A stretch of 19,650 nucleotides of DNA from Ramicandelaber brevisporus (lineage: Eukaryota > Kickxellomycota > Ramicandelaberales > Ramicandelaberaceae), in contig MU603118.1 of the NCBI GenBank assembly GCA_025201865.1, positions 1 to 19,650 of the forward strand, written 5' to 3'. Below, piece by piece: positions 1 to 7,161 of this stretch (positions within the stretch are counted from its first letter, which is position 1; every line of letters begins with the position of its first letter). The notes under the pieces were generated by a model, which was not told the origin of the DNA, did not search any database, and saw only the letters and a program-made list of their open reading frames with translations. The position numbers and the translations under genes were made by a program.

Positions 1-969
1 AACCCGGCGTCGTTCAACCACAAGTACACGTTCCTCAACGGCCAGCGCTACCACTACGTCGACCAGGGTCCGCAGAACGGCCCGGTGGTGCTCGCGCTGC
101 ACGGATTCCCCGACCTGTGGTACTCGTGGCGCTACCAGATCCACTACCTGCTCAAGAAGGGCTACCGCGTCGTCGCGCCGGACCTGCTCGGCTTTGGCGA
201 GACCGACGGCCCGCGCGCGCCAGACGTCGTGCCGCTCGACCGCTACAGCTACAAGAACTCGGCCAAGGATCTCACGGCGCTGCTCGACCAGCTCGGCATC
301 GACAAGGTGACGCTGCTGGGCCACGACGCCGGCGGCATGATGGTGTGGCGCTACGCGCTGTACTACCCCGAGCGCGTGCAGGCTGTCGTGTCGCTGACCA
401 CGCCGTACTTCCCGCCGACGCCGCAGTGGGTCGACACCAAGGACGTTGTCGCGCAGATGCCGTTCTGGAAGTACCAGCTGTACTTTGCCGAGCCGGCTGC
501 CGAGACGCAGTTCGACGCCGACCCCGAGCTGTTTGTGCGCGCGCTGTTCCGCACCGCCGAGACGTTCCCCGTGCTGTTCGGCCAGTACGGCGTCGACTTC
601 CAGAACCTGGCCGGCACGCTCGAGAACGGCCGCAAGTGCCCGCGCGATCCGTTCATGACGCAGGCCGAGCAGGACTACTACGTCAAGAGCCTGGCGCGCC
701 GCAGCTTCCACAGCGGGCTCAACTGGTACAAGATCCGCCGCATCAACTACGAGGACGAGCTGGCGCTGGTCGGCAAGGTCATCACGCACCCGTGCCTCAT
801 GGTCTCCGCCGACAAGGACTTTGCGCTGCCGCCGGCCCTCACCGCGCACATGCCGCAGGTGCTGCCCAACCTCAAGATGGTGGTTGTGCAGAACGCCTCG
901 CACTGGGTCAACACCGAGGATCCCGACGCCGTCAACAAGGCTCTCAAGACCTTCCTCGGCTTCAACTAA
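1..969 (+). CDS. epoxide hydrolase-like alpha/beta hydrolase, left copy, 5' end outside window
   Basis: The open frame runs in from the left edge with no ATG before the conserved core, so the N-terminus is missing. What is seen: the oxyanion-hole motif HGFPDLWYSWRYQ, the nucleophile elbow GHDAGG with the Asp codon at 325-327, an acid in SADKDF (Asp codon 817-819), and the catalytic His of NASHWV at 901-903. An Asp nucleophile in GHD-x-GG is typical of soluble epoxide hydrolases and haloalkane dehalogenases, and HGFP..WYSWR favours epoxide hydrolase, which opens epoxides to diols through an ester intermediate. No signal peptide or membrane segment is visible in the part present. The gene is far richer in G+C than its neighbours, with almost all third positions G or C. 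It converges on a Nudix remnant. The last 379 bases are identical to the copy at the right end. Exact substrate is unknown. Confidence 0.85.
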   Translation, partial: NPASFNHKYTFLNGQRYHYVDQGPQNGPVVLALHGFPDLWYSWRYQIHYLLKKGYRVVAPDLLGFGETDGPRAPDVVPLDRYSYKNSAKDLTALLDQLGIDKVTLLGHDAGGMMVWRYALYYPERVQAVVSLTTPYFPPTPQWVDTKDVVAQMPFWKYQLYFAEPAAETQFDADPELFVRALFRTAETFPVLFGQYGVDFQNLAGTLENGRKCPRDPFMTQAEQDYYVKSLARRSFHSGLNWYKIRRINYEDELALVGKVITHPCLMVSADKDFALPPALTAHMPQVLPNLKMVVVQNASHWVNTEDPDAVNKALKTFLGFN

Positions 970-991
970 GCACAGCCAACAACAAAAGCAA

Positions 992-1012
992 CTGCTGCTG
1001 CTGCTGCTGCTG
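992..1012 (+). repeat. CTG trinucleotide repeat, seven units
   Basis: Seven perfect CTG units lie 22 bases after the epoxide hydrolase stop, in the presumed 3' untranslated region. The inverted copy at 19232-19249 has six units, so the tract differs by one unit between otherwise almost identical spacers. Confidence 0.9.
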
Positions 1013-1082
1013 CTCTCACTTCACACTTCTTCGCATTGAGCTATAATCTCTAATCACCGTTTTACACTATATAGATACACTT

Positions 1083-1352
1083 CTAATCGGTATGCTGGAG
1101 GCTGTTTAAGTGACTTCGGGCAAGGCTAGCAATCTCCCGATCCGACTTGAATGTCAGCTTGCCGTCGTCAACCCAATGAGTCTCGAAGTTCTCGTGCTCC
1201 TCATTCATGCTCTCGGCTTGAGACTTGTGTTCAGCGAGATACCAATACACAGCCTTGGTCTTCTTGATTGCTTCGCTATATCGCAGCTGCACGGCAACTT
1301 CGGCAATAGTCTCGCACACAACTCCGGTTTCTTCGAGACACTCACGAACAGC
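1083..1352 (-). pseudogene. Nudix hydrolase remnant, 5'-truncated
   Basis: The reverse strand encodes the last 89 residues of a Nudix protein, beginning at Ala-Val-Arg-Glu-Cys and ending Gln-His-Thr-Asp before a TAG at 1083-1085. Compared with the intact copy at 18739-19161 it lacks the first 51 residues, including the Gly and first Glu of the Nudix box (Gx5Ex7REUxEExGU). It keeps only the RECLEETGV half, so it should be catalytically dead. Upstream the frame runs a few unrelated codons into an in-frame TGA (1365-1367). There are no frameshifts or internal stops, and eight amino acid differences from the intact copy. No upstream exon resembling the missing part is visible. It could still be transcribed, but no proper start exists. 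Confidence 0.85.
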
Positions 1353-1525
1353 CGATGTCGCAGTTCAGCATTGTTGTGAATAGTTCGATGATGAGTTTGA
1401 AGCCACAAACTGGTGTAGCGTCGCAGTGTGCGGAGAATAGAGACAGCCAAAAAGGAGGCGCGTTCTTTCTGTGGAATGGGTTTCCGCAGTGAATCTCTCT
1501 TCCAAACAGACTAACAGATTAACAG
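1353..1525. other. unique spacer and leader before F-box gene A
   Basis: Sequence between the inverted-repeat breakpoint and the ATG of the next gene. It matches nothing else in the window by eye. It holds a few purine-rich stretches and presumably the promoter and 5' leader of the F-box-like gene. No clear TATA box or RNA gene is seen. Confidence 0.5.
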
Positions 1526-3031
1526 ATGAAGCGTGATCCCGAGGACGAGCTCGACCATCCAGCTATCAAGCGCAGTGTTCCTGAACGCGTCGCGTTTGGG
1601 TTGCTAGATCTACCACAAGATCTGCTTGAGGAGCTGACGCTCTACTTTCGCACTAGCCAAGCAGCAAAAGTAATCACTGTCAGCAGCAAGTTCCACGATG
1701 TGTTTGCGCGGCGCATTTGGAGATATCTCACAACCGCTGTCTGTGCCAAGTGCATGCTCATTCCAGCTTCTGCGTGGCAGCGATATGGTCACCTGGTTCG
1801 TCGTTTACCATATTCTTTAAAGCTTGGAAGCGGGATTCCATTGGAGCACTTTACTGATATCGTGCATCTCTCCATGTTTTCCTCCAGCCTAGACACTGTG
1901 TTCAGTCAGCACATTAACACGTGGCACAATCTACAGCACGTCAAAATCAATTACAGTGACGGGTATCTAGATTCAAAGCGCGTGGGCTTTGTGACATCTT
2001 GGGTGAAAAGCGCTTTAGAGCGTGAGCAGCGTGTCAAATTTGAATGGATTGTAAAGATTGTCTCTCACGAGAAGCTTCACAGACTGTGCATGATGGTAAA
2101 TGACTTTGCTGCTGATGGTGATGGTGGCGGTAATGATGAAATGCACTCGTTAGTCCTCGTAGTTCAAGATCTCGAGTACCCTGCTAGCACTAACCAGTTG
2201 TCAGATGTTGCCAAATTGGTGAAGGATCTCCGTTTTTGTAATCACAAGTCTTTTATCCGTCTGCTTGGATCCAACTCTGTTGTTTTTCCTCAATTGAGTA
2301 ACCTCAAACTAAATTCACACAACATCAGTCCAGATGCGACGGTGGAGCAATTATCCCGAATTGTGCCAGACAGATTCCCATCGCTACAGAAGGTCACACT
2401 CGGCTACAATTCTAACAGGGTTTCTGCTGATATTCCTATCTTTGCTCATGCCTGGACAAGTGTCACTGAACTGGTACTCGACGAGTGTTGTGATCCTAAG
2501 GACATCCTGTTGGGACACATCTTCAAGTGCTTTCCCAATGTGATCCGCTTGGTATTTACTAAATCGAGACTCCTCGTAGAGATTGGCATGTTATCGGCCC
2601 ATCTCCCACTGCTCCAATCCTTGTCATTTGACTCGACTTCCTCCGACTTGGACAATGTGCTCGGCGGCGACGCAGTGCTTCCACATCTCACAGAGCTATC
2701 CATTTCCTGGCCCTCATTTTCCTCTACGTTGACTGAGCTGCAACTAGAATGTTTGTCGCTAGCCCTGAACTGTGCTCCGTCCTTGCAATCGCTGAAGCTG
2801 CTTGGTTGTCTTTTCCCGAAAAATATACTGGAAATCTACGAAGGAAGACAAAACCAAAAGGTTCGATCACTTGTTATCTCAAGTTGTGCTGACCAAGAAA
2901 ACGACGAGCGGATCGAGCGCTTACTTCAGCTGTTTCCAAACACTCGACGCTTGGGACTGCATACTGGCGGTGCGGAGAATGTGGCAGCTCTGAAAACAAA
3001 GTATCCTAACTTGTGTGTCTATCGAAGCTAA
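1526..3031 (+). CDS. F-box-like leucine-rich protein A
   Basis: A 501-residue protein with a genuine ATG. Residues 26-69 read as an F-box: a Leu-Pro start (LLDLPQDLLEEL), a central hydrophobic helix and the closing ...FARRIWRYL. F-boxes bind Skp1 in SCF ubiquitin ligases. A motif RYGHLVR follows at 86-92, shared in position with the two other F-box-like proteins of the window. The rest, to the C-terminus, is made of irregular leucine-rich stretches (for example FPQLSNLKL, FPSLQKVTLGY, APSLQSLKLL), the usual substrate-reading part of F-box/LRR proteins. It stands alone between the Nudix remnant and a convergent secreted-protein gene. The substrate is unknown. The F-box is degenerate, so Skp1 binding is inferred from family resemblance. 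Confidence 0.75.
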   Translation: MKRDPEDELDHPAIKRSVPERVAFGLLDLPQDLLEELTLYFRTSQAAKVITVSSKFHDVFARRIWRYLTTAVCAKCMLIPASAWQRYGHLVRRLPYSLKLGSGIPLEHFTDIVHLSMFSSSLDTVFSQHINTWHNLQHVKINYSDGYLDSKRVGFVTSWVKSALEREQRVKFEWIVKIVSHEKLHRLCMMVNDFAADGDGGGNDEMHSLVLVVQDLEYPASTNQLSDVAKLVKDLRFCNHKSFIRLLGSNSVVFPQLSNLKLNSHNISPDATVEQLSRIVPDRFPSLQKVTLGYNSNRVSADIPIFAHAWTSVTELVLDECCDPKDILLGHIFKCFPNVIRLVFTKSRLLVEIGMLSAHLPLLQSLSFDSTSSDLDNVLGGDAVLPHLTELSISWPSFSSTLTELQLECLSLALNCAPSLQSLKLLGCLFPKNILEIYEGRQNQKVRSLVISSCADQENDERIERLLQLFPNTRRLGLHTGGAENVAALKTKYPNLCVYRS

Positions 3032-3328
3032 AAGTCTTGATGTTGATTGTCTATTTATCCGGCATTTTCTTGAGTGAGCTCACCTTGTTCGGATAGTATC
3101 TGCTCTATGATGTACACGATTGTATCCTATATGATCAGATGGAGAATATCAACATTACAAAATAAGCTAAATCGGTCAAATTTCTAACTGTGATCTCGTT
3201 TAAAGAGCATGCAAGTGTCACGGACAAGACAGTCTAAAATTATAAGTTTGATTCCTGGCTTCACTTTCAACTACTCGATTATTGCAATATATATTCAAAA
3301 CACGTCCGTTACACAAGTGTTTAACTGT
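3032..3328. other. convergent intergenic region
   Basis: AT-rich sequence between the stop of F-box gene A and the stop of the secreted-protein gene on the opposite strand. It must carry both 3' ends. No canonical AATAAA, tRNA or further coding stretch is convincing here. Confidence 0.5.
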
Positions 3329-3637
3329 TTAAATGTACTGAGTGCAAGCGCCAGAGTCGTAAATACCGCCGTAAGAGCTGCAGCGATCGCGAATAGCTGG
3401 ACAAGCCTCTGGCAGCGAAGCACGGCCGTAGCACCACACAGTGGTGGGGCTGGTGTTGCGGCAAACAAAGTCACCAGCGCTGGACTCGGCAGTCAAGATT
3501 CCAGTGGAGGCTGTGCCGACATTGTTGCACACACCATAGTTGACGGCAACAATTCCGGTGCTGCCATAGCGGACAGTCAGGGCAGAGGCCGTGGCGACAG
3601 ACGCGGCGATAATAGCAGAGGCAGCGATGAAATGCAT
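3329..3637 (-). CDS. small secreted cysteine-rich protein
   Basis: A 102-residue protein starting at the ATG at 3637. The first 19 residues (MHFIAASAIIAASVATASA) form a textbook signal peptide: short polar start, Ala/Ile core and an ASA cleavage site. The mature part of about 83 residues has six cysteines at 37, 59, 69, 79, 86 and 98, an even number suited to three disulfides, and many Gly, Ser, Thr and Tyr residues. No family is recognised. Fungal proteins of this form include effectors, antimicrobial peptides and cell-wall proteins, but nothing here decides between them. The upstream start that would give 142 residues is rejected because it places polar sequence in front of the signal peptide. 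A TATA box lies about 95 bases upstream. Confidence 0.75.
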   Translation of the reverse strand: MHFIAASAIIAASVATASALTVRYGSTGIVAVNYGVCNNVGTASTGILTAESSAGDFVCRNTSPTTVWCYGRASLPEACPAIRDRCSSYGGIYDSGACTQYI

Positions 3638-4054
3638 AGTCAGTGTTTGTGAGGAGCAGATGTGTCGATGTGAATGAGTGATGCTGAACGGTGACAACAA
3701 GGAGTAACAACCCGGCAAACCGCGGTGATGCTTTATAGTTTTGAACAAAAGCTTCATTCAGCCAACCACATATGCCAAGGCAGCAGTATCCAATGGATGA
3801 CAGATGTTCTGTGTCAGCACCAGTTAGTCAAAGGCGGCGCCATCTCTAAGTTTAGCTCGAAACTGTTGACCCTATGTCACAGATCCCTCGATTTGTGTGC
3901 CGCAATCTGGGGAACTTTGGGCACTCGGCAGCATCGAGATACTAGCTCGGATCCGATCCACAGTCCAACTAGTTTGTCATCGTCACTAAGTATTCGGAGG
4001 TGTTAAAAAGCGTTTGATCTAAAAATGATTTGGAGATAGGGAGGAGAAAGGATA
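3638..4054. other. intergenic region between two minus-strand genes
   Basis: This holds the promoter of the secreted-protein gene (right part of the reverse strand) and the 3' end of F-box gene B. Open frames crossing it have no family resemblance or composition suggesting a gene. No RNA gene or repeat was seen. Confidence 0.5.
3731..3736 (-). promoter_or_regulatory. candidate TATA box of the secreted-protein gene
   Basis: The reverse strand reads CTATAAAG here, ending about 94 bases upstream of the ATG at 3637. The sequence and distance suit a fungal TATA-containing promoter. The transcription start is not known. Confidence 0.45.
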
Positions 4055-5539
4055 TTAAGTAATAATGTTTATCTGCGACTGCAACTGCGATTGCAACTTG
4101 GTGTACATCTTCTGACGACTGGCTGTGATTTTGCGAATGTCCACAGTCTTCAGATTTGGGAATAGTCCCAGAGCACACTCAAACCCACTTGGAATCTCGC
4201 CGTTATCGAATTCTTCCTTGATGGTGATCTTGCGAACTGATGATCTTGCACAAGTCTTTACCCAATCACCCTCTGGGTCTTCGACGCCACAGTCTGTGAA
4301 TTCGATTTGCGCCAAACGTGGGCACGACGCAAAGAACTCAAAATCAACTTCGTCAAATATAAGGCCGGAGTAATTGAGCCTGGTGACAAACTGCATGTGT
4401 CCAATCATTGATGTTGGGTCAAACTCACAGCTGCCAAAGGTGAGAGTCTGCAAACGGCGTGGGAGGGCTTTGCCGTCAATCTCGGGAAACCCAGTGTTGT
4501 AAAGCTCAGCATCGATCAGATTTGGCATTGACCGAAGAATGCCACTGATTTCAGGTACTGACGCTTCGTTACCATAGAAAAGGAATGACGTCACGGTCAG
4601 CCACGGTCGAGAGAAGATGGTCATGAGCGGATGGCTTGAACTCTCATCACACGGCTGCTTTGGGATGGCAACACACAGCGTTCTCAAAACTGGGAAGCGA
4701 TCAGGAGTGAAGGAGCTGAAGTTGTATAGACCCGGTCGATTACAGCACGGCTGGATGCCGAGGACACGCAGGTTTGAGTAAATGGTACGCTCTGGACTAC
4801 CAAAGAGCTGTTTGTTAATGCGATTGAGGCAGGCTGACGCAATGTATTCTGATGCATCCAGCCGGGAAAGCATTAATGGCAGATGGTGAGCCATCTGAGC
4901 GGGGAACGGCTCAATCGCGTCGCAGTTGATGGAGATGCGAGTCTTGTCCGCAATCCTGGTCAGCAGTGATTCCGTGATCAAATAGACTTCTGGCCACTCA
5001 TCTTCTTCAAGCCCAAACACGATAACAATGGAGCGAACATGCGCACTACGATTCACGTCATTAATCCACTCCACTGCAGGATCGACGGCATCACCTGATT
5101 CTGGAACCACATCGAGAGTGAGCTTTTGCAAATTGCGCATGCGCTCCAGATGAACAGTAAACATTTCGACAAAGTAGTCAGTCATGTAGAAGTTCAACAC
5201 AGCCACGTGTGGAAACAGCGCAGACACATCCGCTTCAGGATTGTACGTCTCAATGTACAAATCACGAACGTGACTGCCGTAGCGACCAAGCACCTCCAAT
5301 GGCAGCCACTCGCCAACGAGCGTGATACCGTCCAGGCTAATCTTGTGCCAAGTTTTCTTTGAGAAAAGCTGGAAGAAGGCACGGTTGAGTGTAATGAGAT
5401 GAGCAGCCTCGCCCTGTGTGAAGAACTCTTCGACTGTGTACTCGATCAGCTCGTAGGGCAGCTGGAGCAGGCGGGCAGGACCAACGTGCACAAGATCAGT
5501 CGGCTCATCTACTCTGTCTGAAGCTGCAGCTGGTGTCAT
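4055..5539 (-). CDS. F-box-like leucine-rich protein B
   Basis: A 494-residue protein. I take the ATG at 5539 because the longer frame to 5713 begins at GTG and translates 5' leader sequence. Residues 24-67 form an F-box-like segment (LLQLPYELIEYTVEEFF ... LFSKKTWHKI), and RYGSHVR follows at 86-92, the same place as RYGHLVR in protein A. The remainder is leucine-rich and irregular (for example LERMRNLQKLTL, FPVLRTLCV, LPRRLQTLTF, LFPNLKTVDI), as in F-box/LRR substrate receptors of SCF ligases. It is divergently arranged with the membrane-protein gene at 6095. It is recognisably related to proteins A and C, but the three are strongly diverged outside the first 100 residues. Target unknown. Confidence 0.75.
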   Translation of the reverse strand: MTPAAASDRVDEPTDLVHVGPARLLQLPYELIEYTVEEFFTQGEAAHLITLNRAFFQLFSKKTWHKISLDGITLVGEWLPLEVLGRYGSHVRDLYIETYNPEADVSALFPHVAVLNFYMTDYFVEMFTVHLERMRNLQKLTLDVVPESGDAVDPAVEWINDVNRSAHVRSIVIVFGLEEDEWPEVYLITESLLTRIADKTRISINCDAIEPFPAQMAHHLPLMLSRLDASEYIASACLNRINKQLFGSPERTIYSNLRVLGIQPCCNRPGLYNFSSFTPDRFPVLRTLCVAIPKQPCDESSSHPLMTIFSRPWLTVTSFLFYGNEASVPEISGILRSMPNLIDAELYNTGFPEIDGKALPRRLQTLTFGSCEFDPTSMIGHMQFVTRLNYSGLIFDEVDFEFFASCPRLAQIEFTDCGVEDPEGDWVKTCARSSVRKITIKEEFDNGEIPSGFECALGLFPNLKTVDIRKITASRQKMYTKLQSQLQSQINIIT

Positions 5540-6094
5540 TTTATGGTATGCTCGAGAGATAGAAACAGATAGAAACAGATAGAGAGAGAGACTCCGCAGC
5601 AAATGTGTCAGCAACAGAGTCGGATACCAAGTACCAGCTGACAGCTTTGGTACCCACAGCATCCATGGTTGAGCATGAGAGAAGCTTTGTTGCATGGACA
5701 GTGTCCAGATCACCTATAAAATTGTTTAATCATGATTGTGCGATGACAAGGATGGCACTGGCAGCATCGTTGGCAAGGATGGAGTCCATTTTACAAAGTT
5801 GGATTAGTGGTGGCTGTCCTTTGTTTTTGTTATAAGGTATGATCGGATCCTTAAGCTCTGTCTCCATTGAAGGATGGATGGATGTCTTGCCCTTTCAGAT
5901 GAGTTAACCTAAAAAAGAAAAGAAAGCATGCTTTCAACGAATCAGAGTGTTGAATACGTCACGTTTCGGCTCTTTTGTGGATAGTCTTGGCTCCACTTTT
6001 TGCTGGCGTTGTCCTGATTAACTTGGCCGTTCCACTCCAAGCATCACACTCGCCTTGTCCCCCCTTTTCAGCTCAATTCCTTGGCCCTCATCAC
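5540..6094. promoter_or_regulatory. divergent intergenic region with candidate 5' leader of the membrane-protein gene
   Basis: About 550 bases between two divergent start codons. On the plus strand there is TATAAAA at 5715-5721 and a possible leader intron: donor GTATGA at 5838, branch-like GATTAAC at 6016-6022 and acceptor CCCCCCTTTTCAG ending at 6071. Two upstream ATGs (5899, 5928) open very short frames. The direct repeat CAAGGATGG occurs twice (about 5747 and 5774). None of these is proved. No full gene is supported here. Confidence 0.35.
5557..5590. repeat. short AGATAGAAAC / AG tandem repeat
   Basis: Two copies of AGATAGAAAC followed by AGAT and an AG run, just upstream of the ATG of F-box gene B, so in its leader or core promoter. 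It is simple-sequence DNA with no evident function. Confidence 0.7.
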
Positions 6095-7114
6095 ATGGCA
6101 TACACGGTCGACGGCGTTCTTGCCGGTGCTCGTATGGCGCTCTCTGGTGCGCTGCTCGCCATCAACGATCTCAAGCAGCGTCGGTGGCTCTACAAAACTC
6201 TTCTGTCGACTTTCATCGCCATGACTGTTGTTTTCGTGCTCATCTACCTTATCTTACTTTTGCCTCTCCAGCTGCTACGCTCACTCAATACAGGCTTGTG
6301 CATCTCATTTGGGTACAGCTGCTCCACCAGTGACTCCCTGTTTGGCGACGCCTACTCTACAGTAACCACAGTGTTAAGCGAACTGCCACTGTTTGTCGTG
6401 TTCCTGGCTAGACATGTATACCCGTGGTCATTTGAGAAGGTGTTTATGCAAGCCATTGCTACAAAGTCCCCCGATTTCCACCAGGCGCTCAAGGCACACA
6501 AGTACAAGCTGTCGTACTGGCAGGATTTCAAAAAGTTCCTGAGCCGATCGTACAAGACTCTGCGTATCACATTAATCGTCGCTCTAATATCCTTTATGAT
6601 TCCGGCTGTGCGTGACTTGGTGCCGTCTTTGGCCACTGCCTATACACTGAGAAACATCTTTGGAACGAGGGCAGCTGTTGCCTTTGGAGCAGGATCGCTG
6701 CTGGTATCCAAAGTTATGGCGTATCGAGTGGCGTGGGTTGTGCTAAAAACGGTGCTGTCGTCGCGGCAGTTGGCGCGAGAGTTGTTGGAGCCGTATAGCG
6801 CAAGAGTTCATACCGACCATTTGTGGTTTAGAGACCACGAAGCTGAGCTGCTGGGATTCGTAATGGCGTTTTACCCGCTGATGAACATGCACTTCATGGT
6901 CGGGCCGGCTGTCTTTGTGTTGGCGCAGGCGAGTATCGCAGAGTTGATTGTTGAAAAGAGTCAAAGTGCAGCGATACATCCATACGATGATCCAGCAAAT
7001 GATTTACATCGGCAGCAGCCACAGCAACGCCAACGAGCGGAACCGATGCCACCGCCACCTAGCTACGATGAGGCAATAGCCTCATCTACTCCAAACGTGA
7101 GAAGACGTGCTTAA
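6095..7114 (+). CDS. multi-pass membrane protein with C-terminal PPxY motif
   Basis: A 339-residue protein from the first in-frame ATG (6095). The frame is open back to 5954 but has no ATG there. Hydrophobic stretches that could span a membrane lie near residues 34-62, 92-107, 155-175, 193-220 and 252-285, so it is probably polytopic in an internal or plasma membrane. The hydrophilic tail (290-339) is rich in Gln and Pro and contains PPSY at 321-324, a PPxY motif of the kind bound by WW domains of Nedd4/Rsp5 ubiquitin ligases. The overall shape, long paired hydrophobic segments with a basic loop at 135-157, loosely recalls the EI24/RRT8 families, but I cannot assign it. It converges on the TTI1-like gene with only 47 bases between stops. 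Confidence 0.7.
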   Translation: MAYTVDGVLAGARMALSGALLAINDLKQRRWLYKTLLSTFIAMTVVFVLIYLILLLPLQLLRSLNTGLCISFGYSCSTSDSLFGDAYSTVTTVLSELPLFVVFLARHVYPWSFEKVFMQAIATKSPDFHQALKAHKYKLSYWQDFKKFLSRSYKTLRITLIVALISFMIPAVRDLVPSLATAYTLRNIFGTRAAVAFGAGSLLVSKVMAYRVAWVVLKTVLSSRQLARELLEPYSARVHTDHLWFRDHEAELLGFVMAFYPLMNMHFMVGPAVFVLAQASIAELIVEKSQSAAIHPYDDPANDLHRQQPQQRQRAEPMPPPPSYDEAIASSTPNVRRRA

Positions 7115-7126
7115 TCAATCAATCAA

Positions 7127-7144
7127 TTTTTTTGAAGAAAAAAA
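7127..7144. terminator. T7-GAAG-A7 inverted element between convergent genes
   Basis: Seven T, GAAG, seven A: arms that could pair around a four-base loop. It sits in the 47-base gap between two convergent stop codons and directly follows three TCAA units (7115-7126). Because it looks similar from either strand, it could serve as a U/A-rich 3'-end signal for both transcripts. This is inferred from position and symmetry only. Confidence 0.35.
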
Positions 7145-7161
7145 CGAATGCAAACACCTGT

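Larger units (their letters stand above)
591..1352. repeat. left arm of inverted repeat (epoxide hydrolase 3' part, spacer, Nudix 3' part)
   Basis: Read in reverse complement, this stretch matches 18892-19650. I see no mismatch across the hydrolase part. The spacer between the two stop codons has one substitution and one CTG-unit difference. The Nudix part has 15 substitutions in 270 bases by hand alignment. The inner boundary is sharp at about 1352, where the match stops in the middle of the Nudix box. The outer boundary cannot be seen: the right arm runs off the window at the base that corresponds to 591, while the left copy continues to base 1. Confidence 0.95.

Noticed and set aside
117-1046. 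Long open frame overlapping the epoxide hydrolase in another frame
   Set aside because: It is Arg/Ala-rich with no domain, and arises because GC-rich codons leave few stops. The hydrolase frame carries all catalytic motifs.
1205-1450. Minus-strand frame of 81 codons across the repeat breakpoint
   Set aside because: It is the Nudix remnant read in a shifted frame. The remnant's true frame matches the intact Nudix protein.
3725-4006. Plus-strand open frame of 93 codons
   Set aside because: It lies across the promoter of the secreted-protein gene, with no domain or coding-like composition.
5975-6094. Extra hydrophobic N-terminus for the membrane protein
   Set aside because: The frame has no ATG there and opens at TTG. 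The stretch more likely belongs to a leader or intron.
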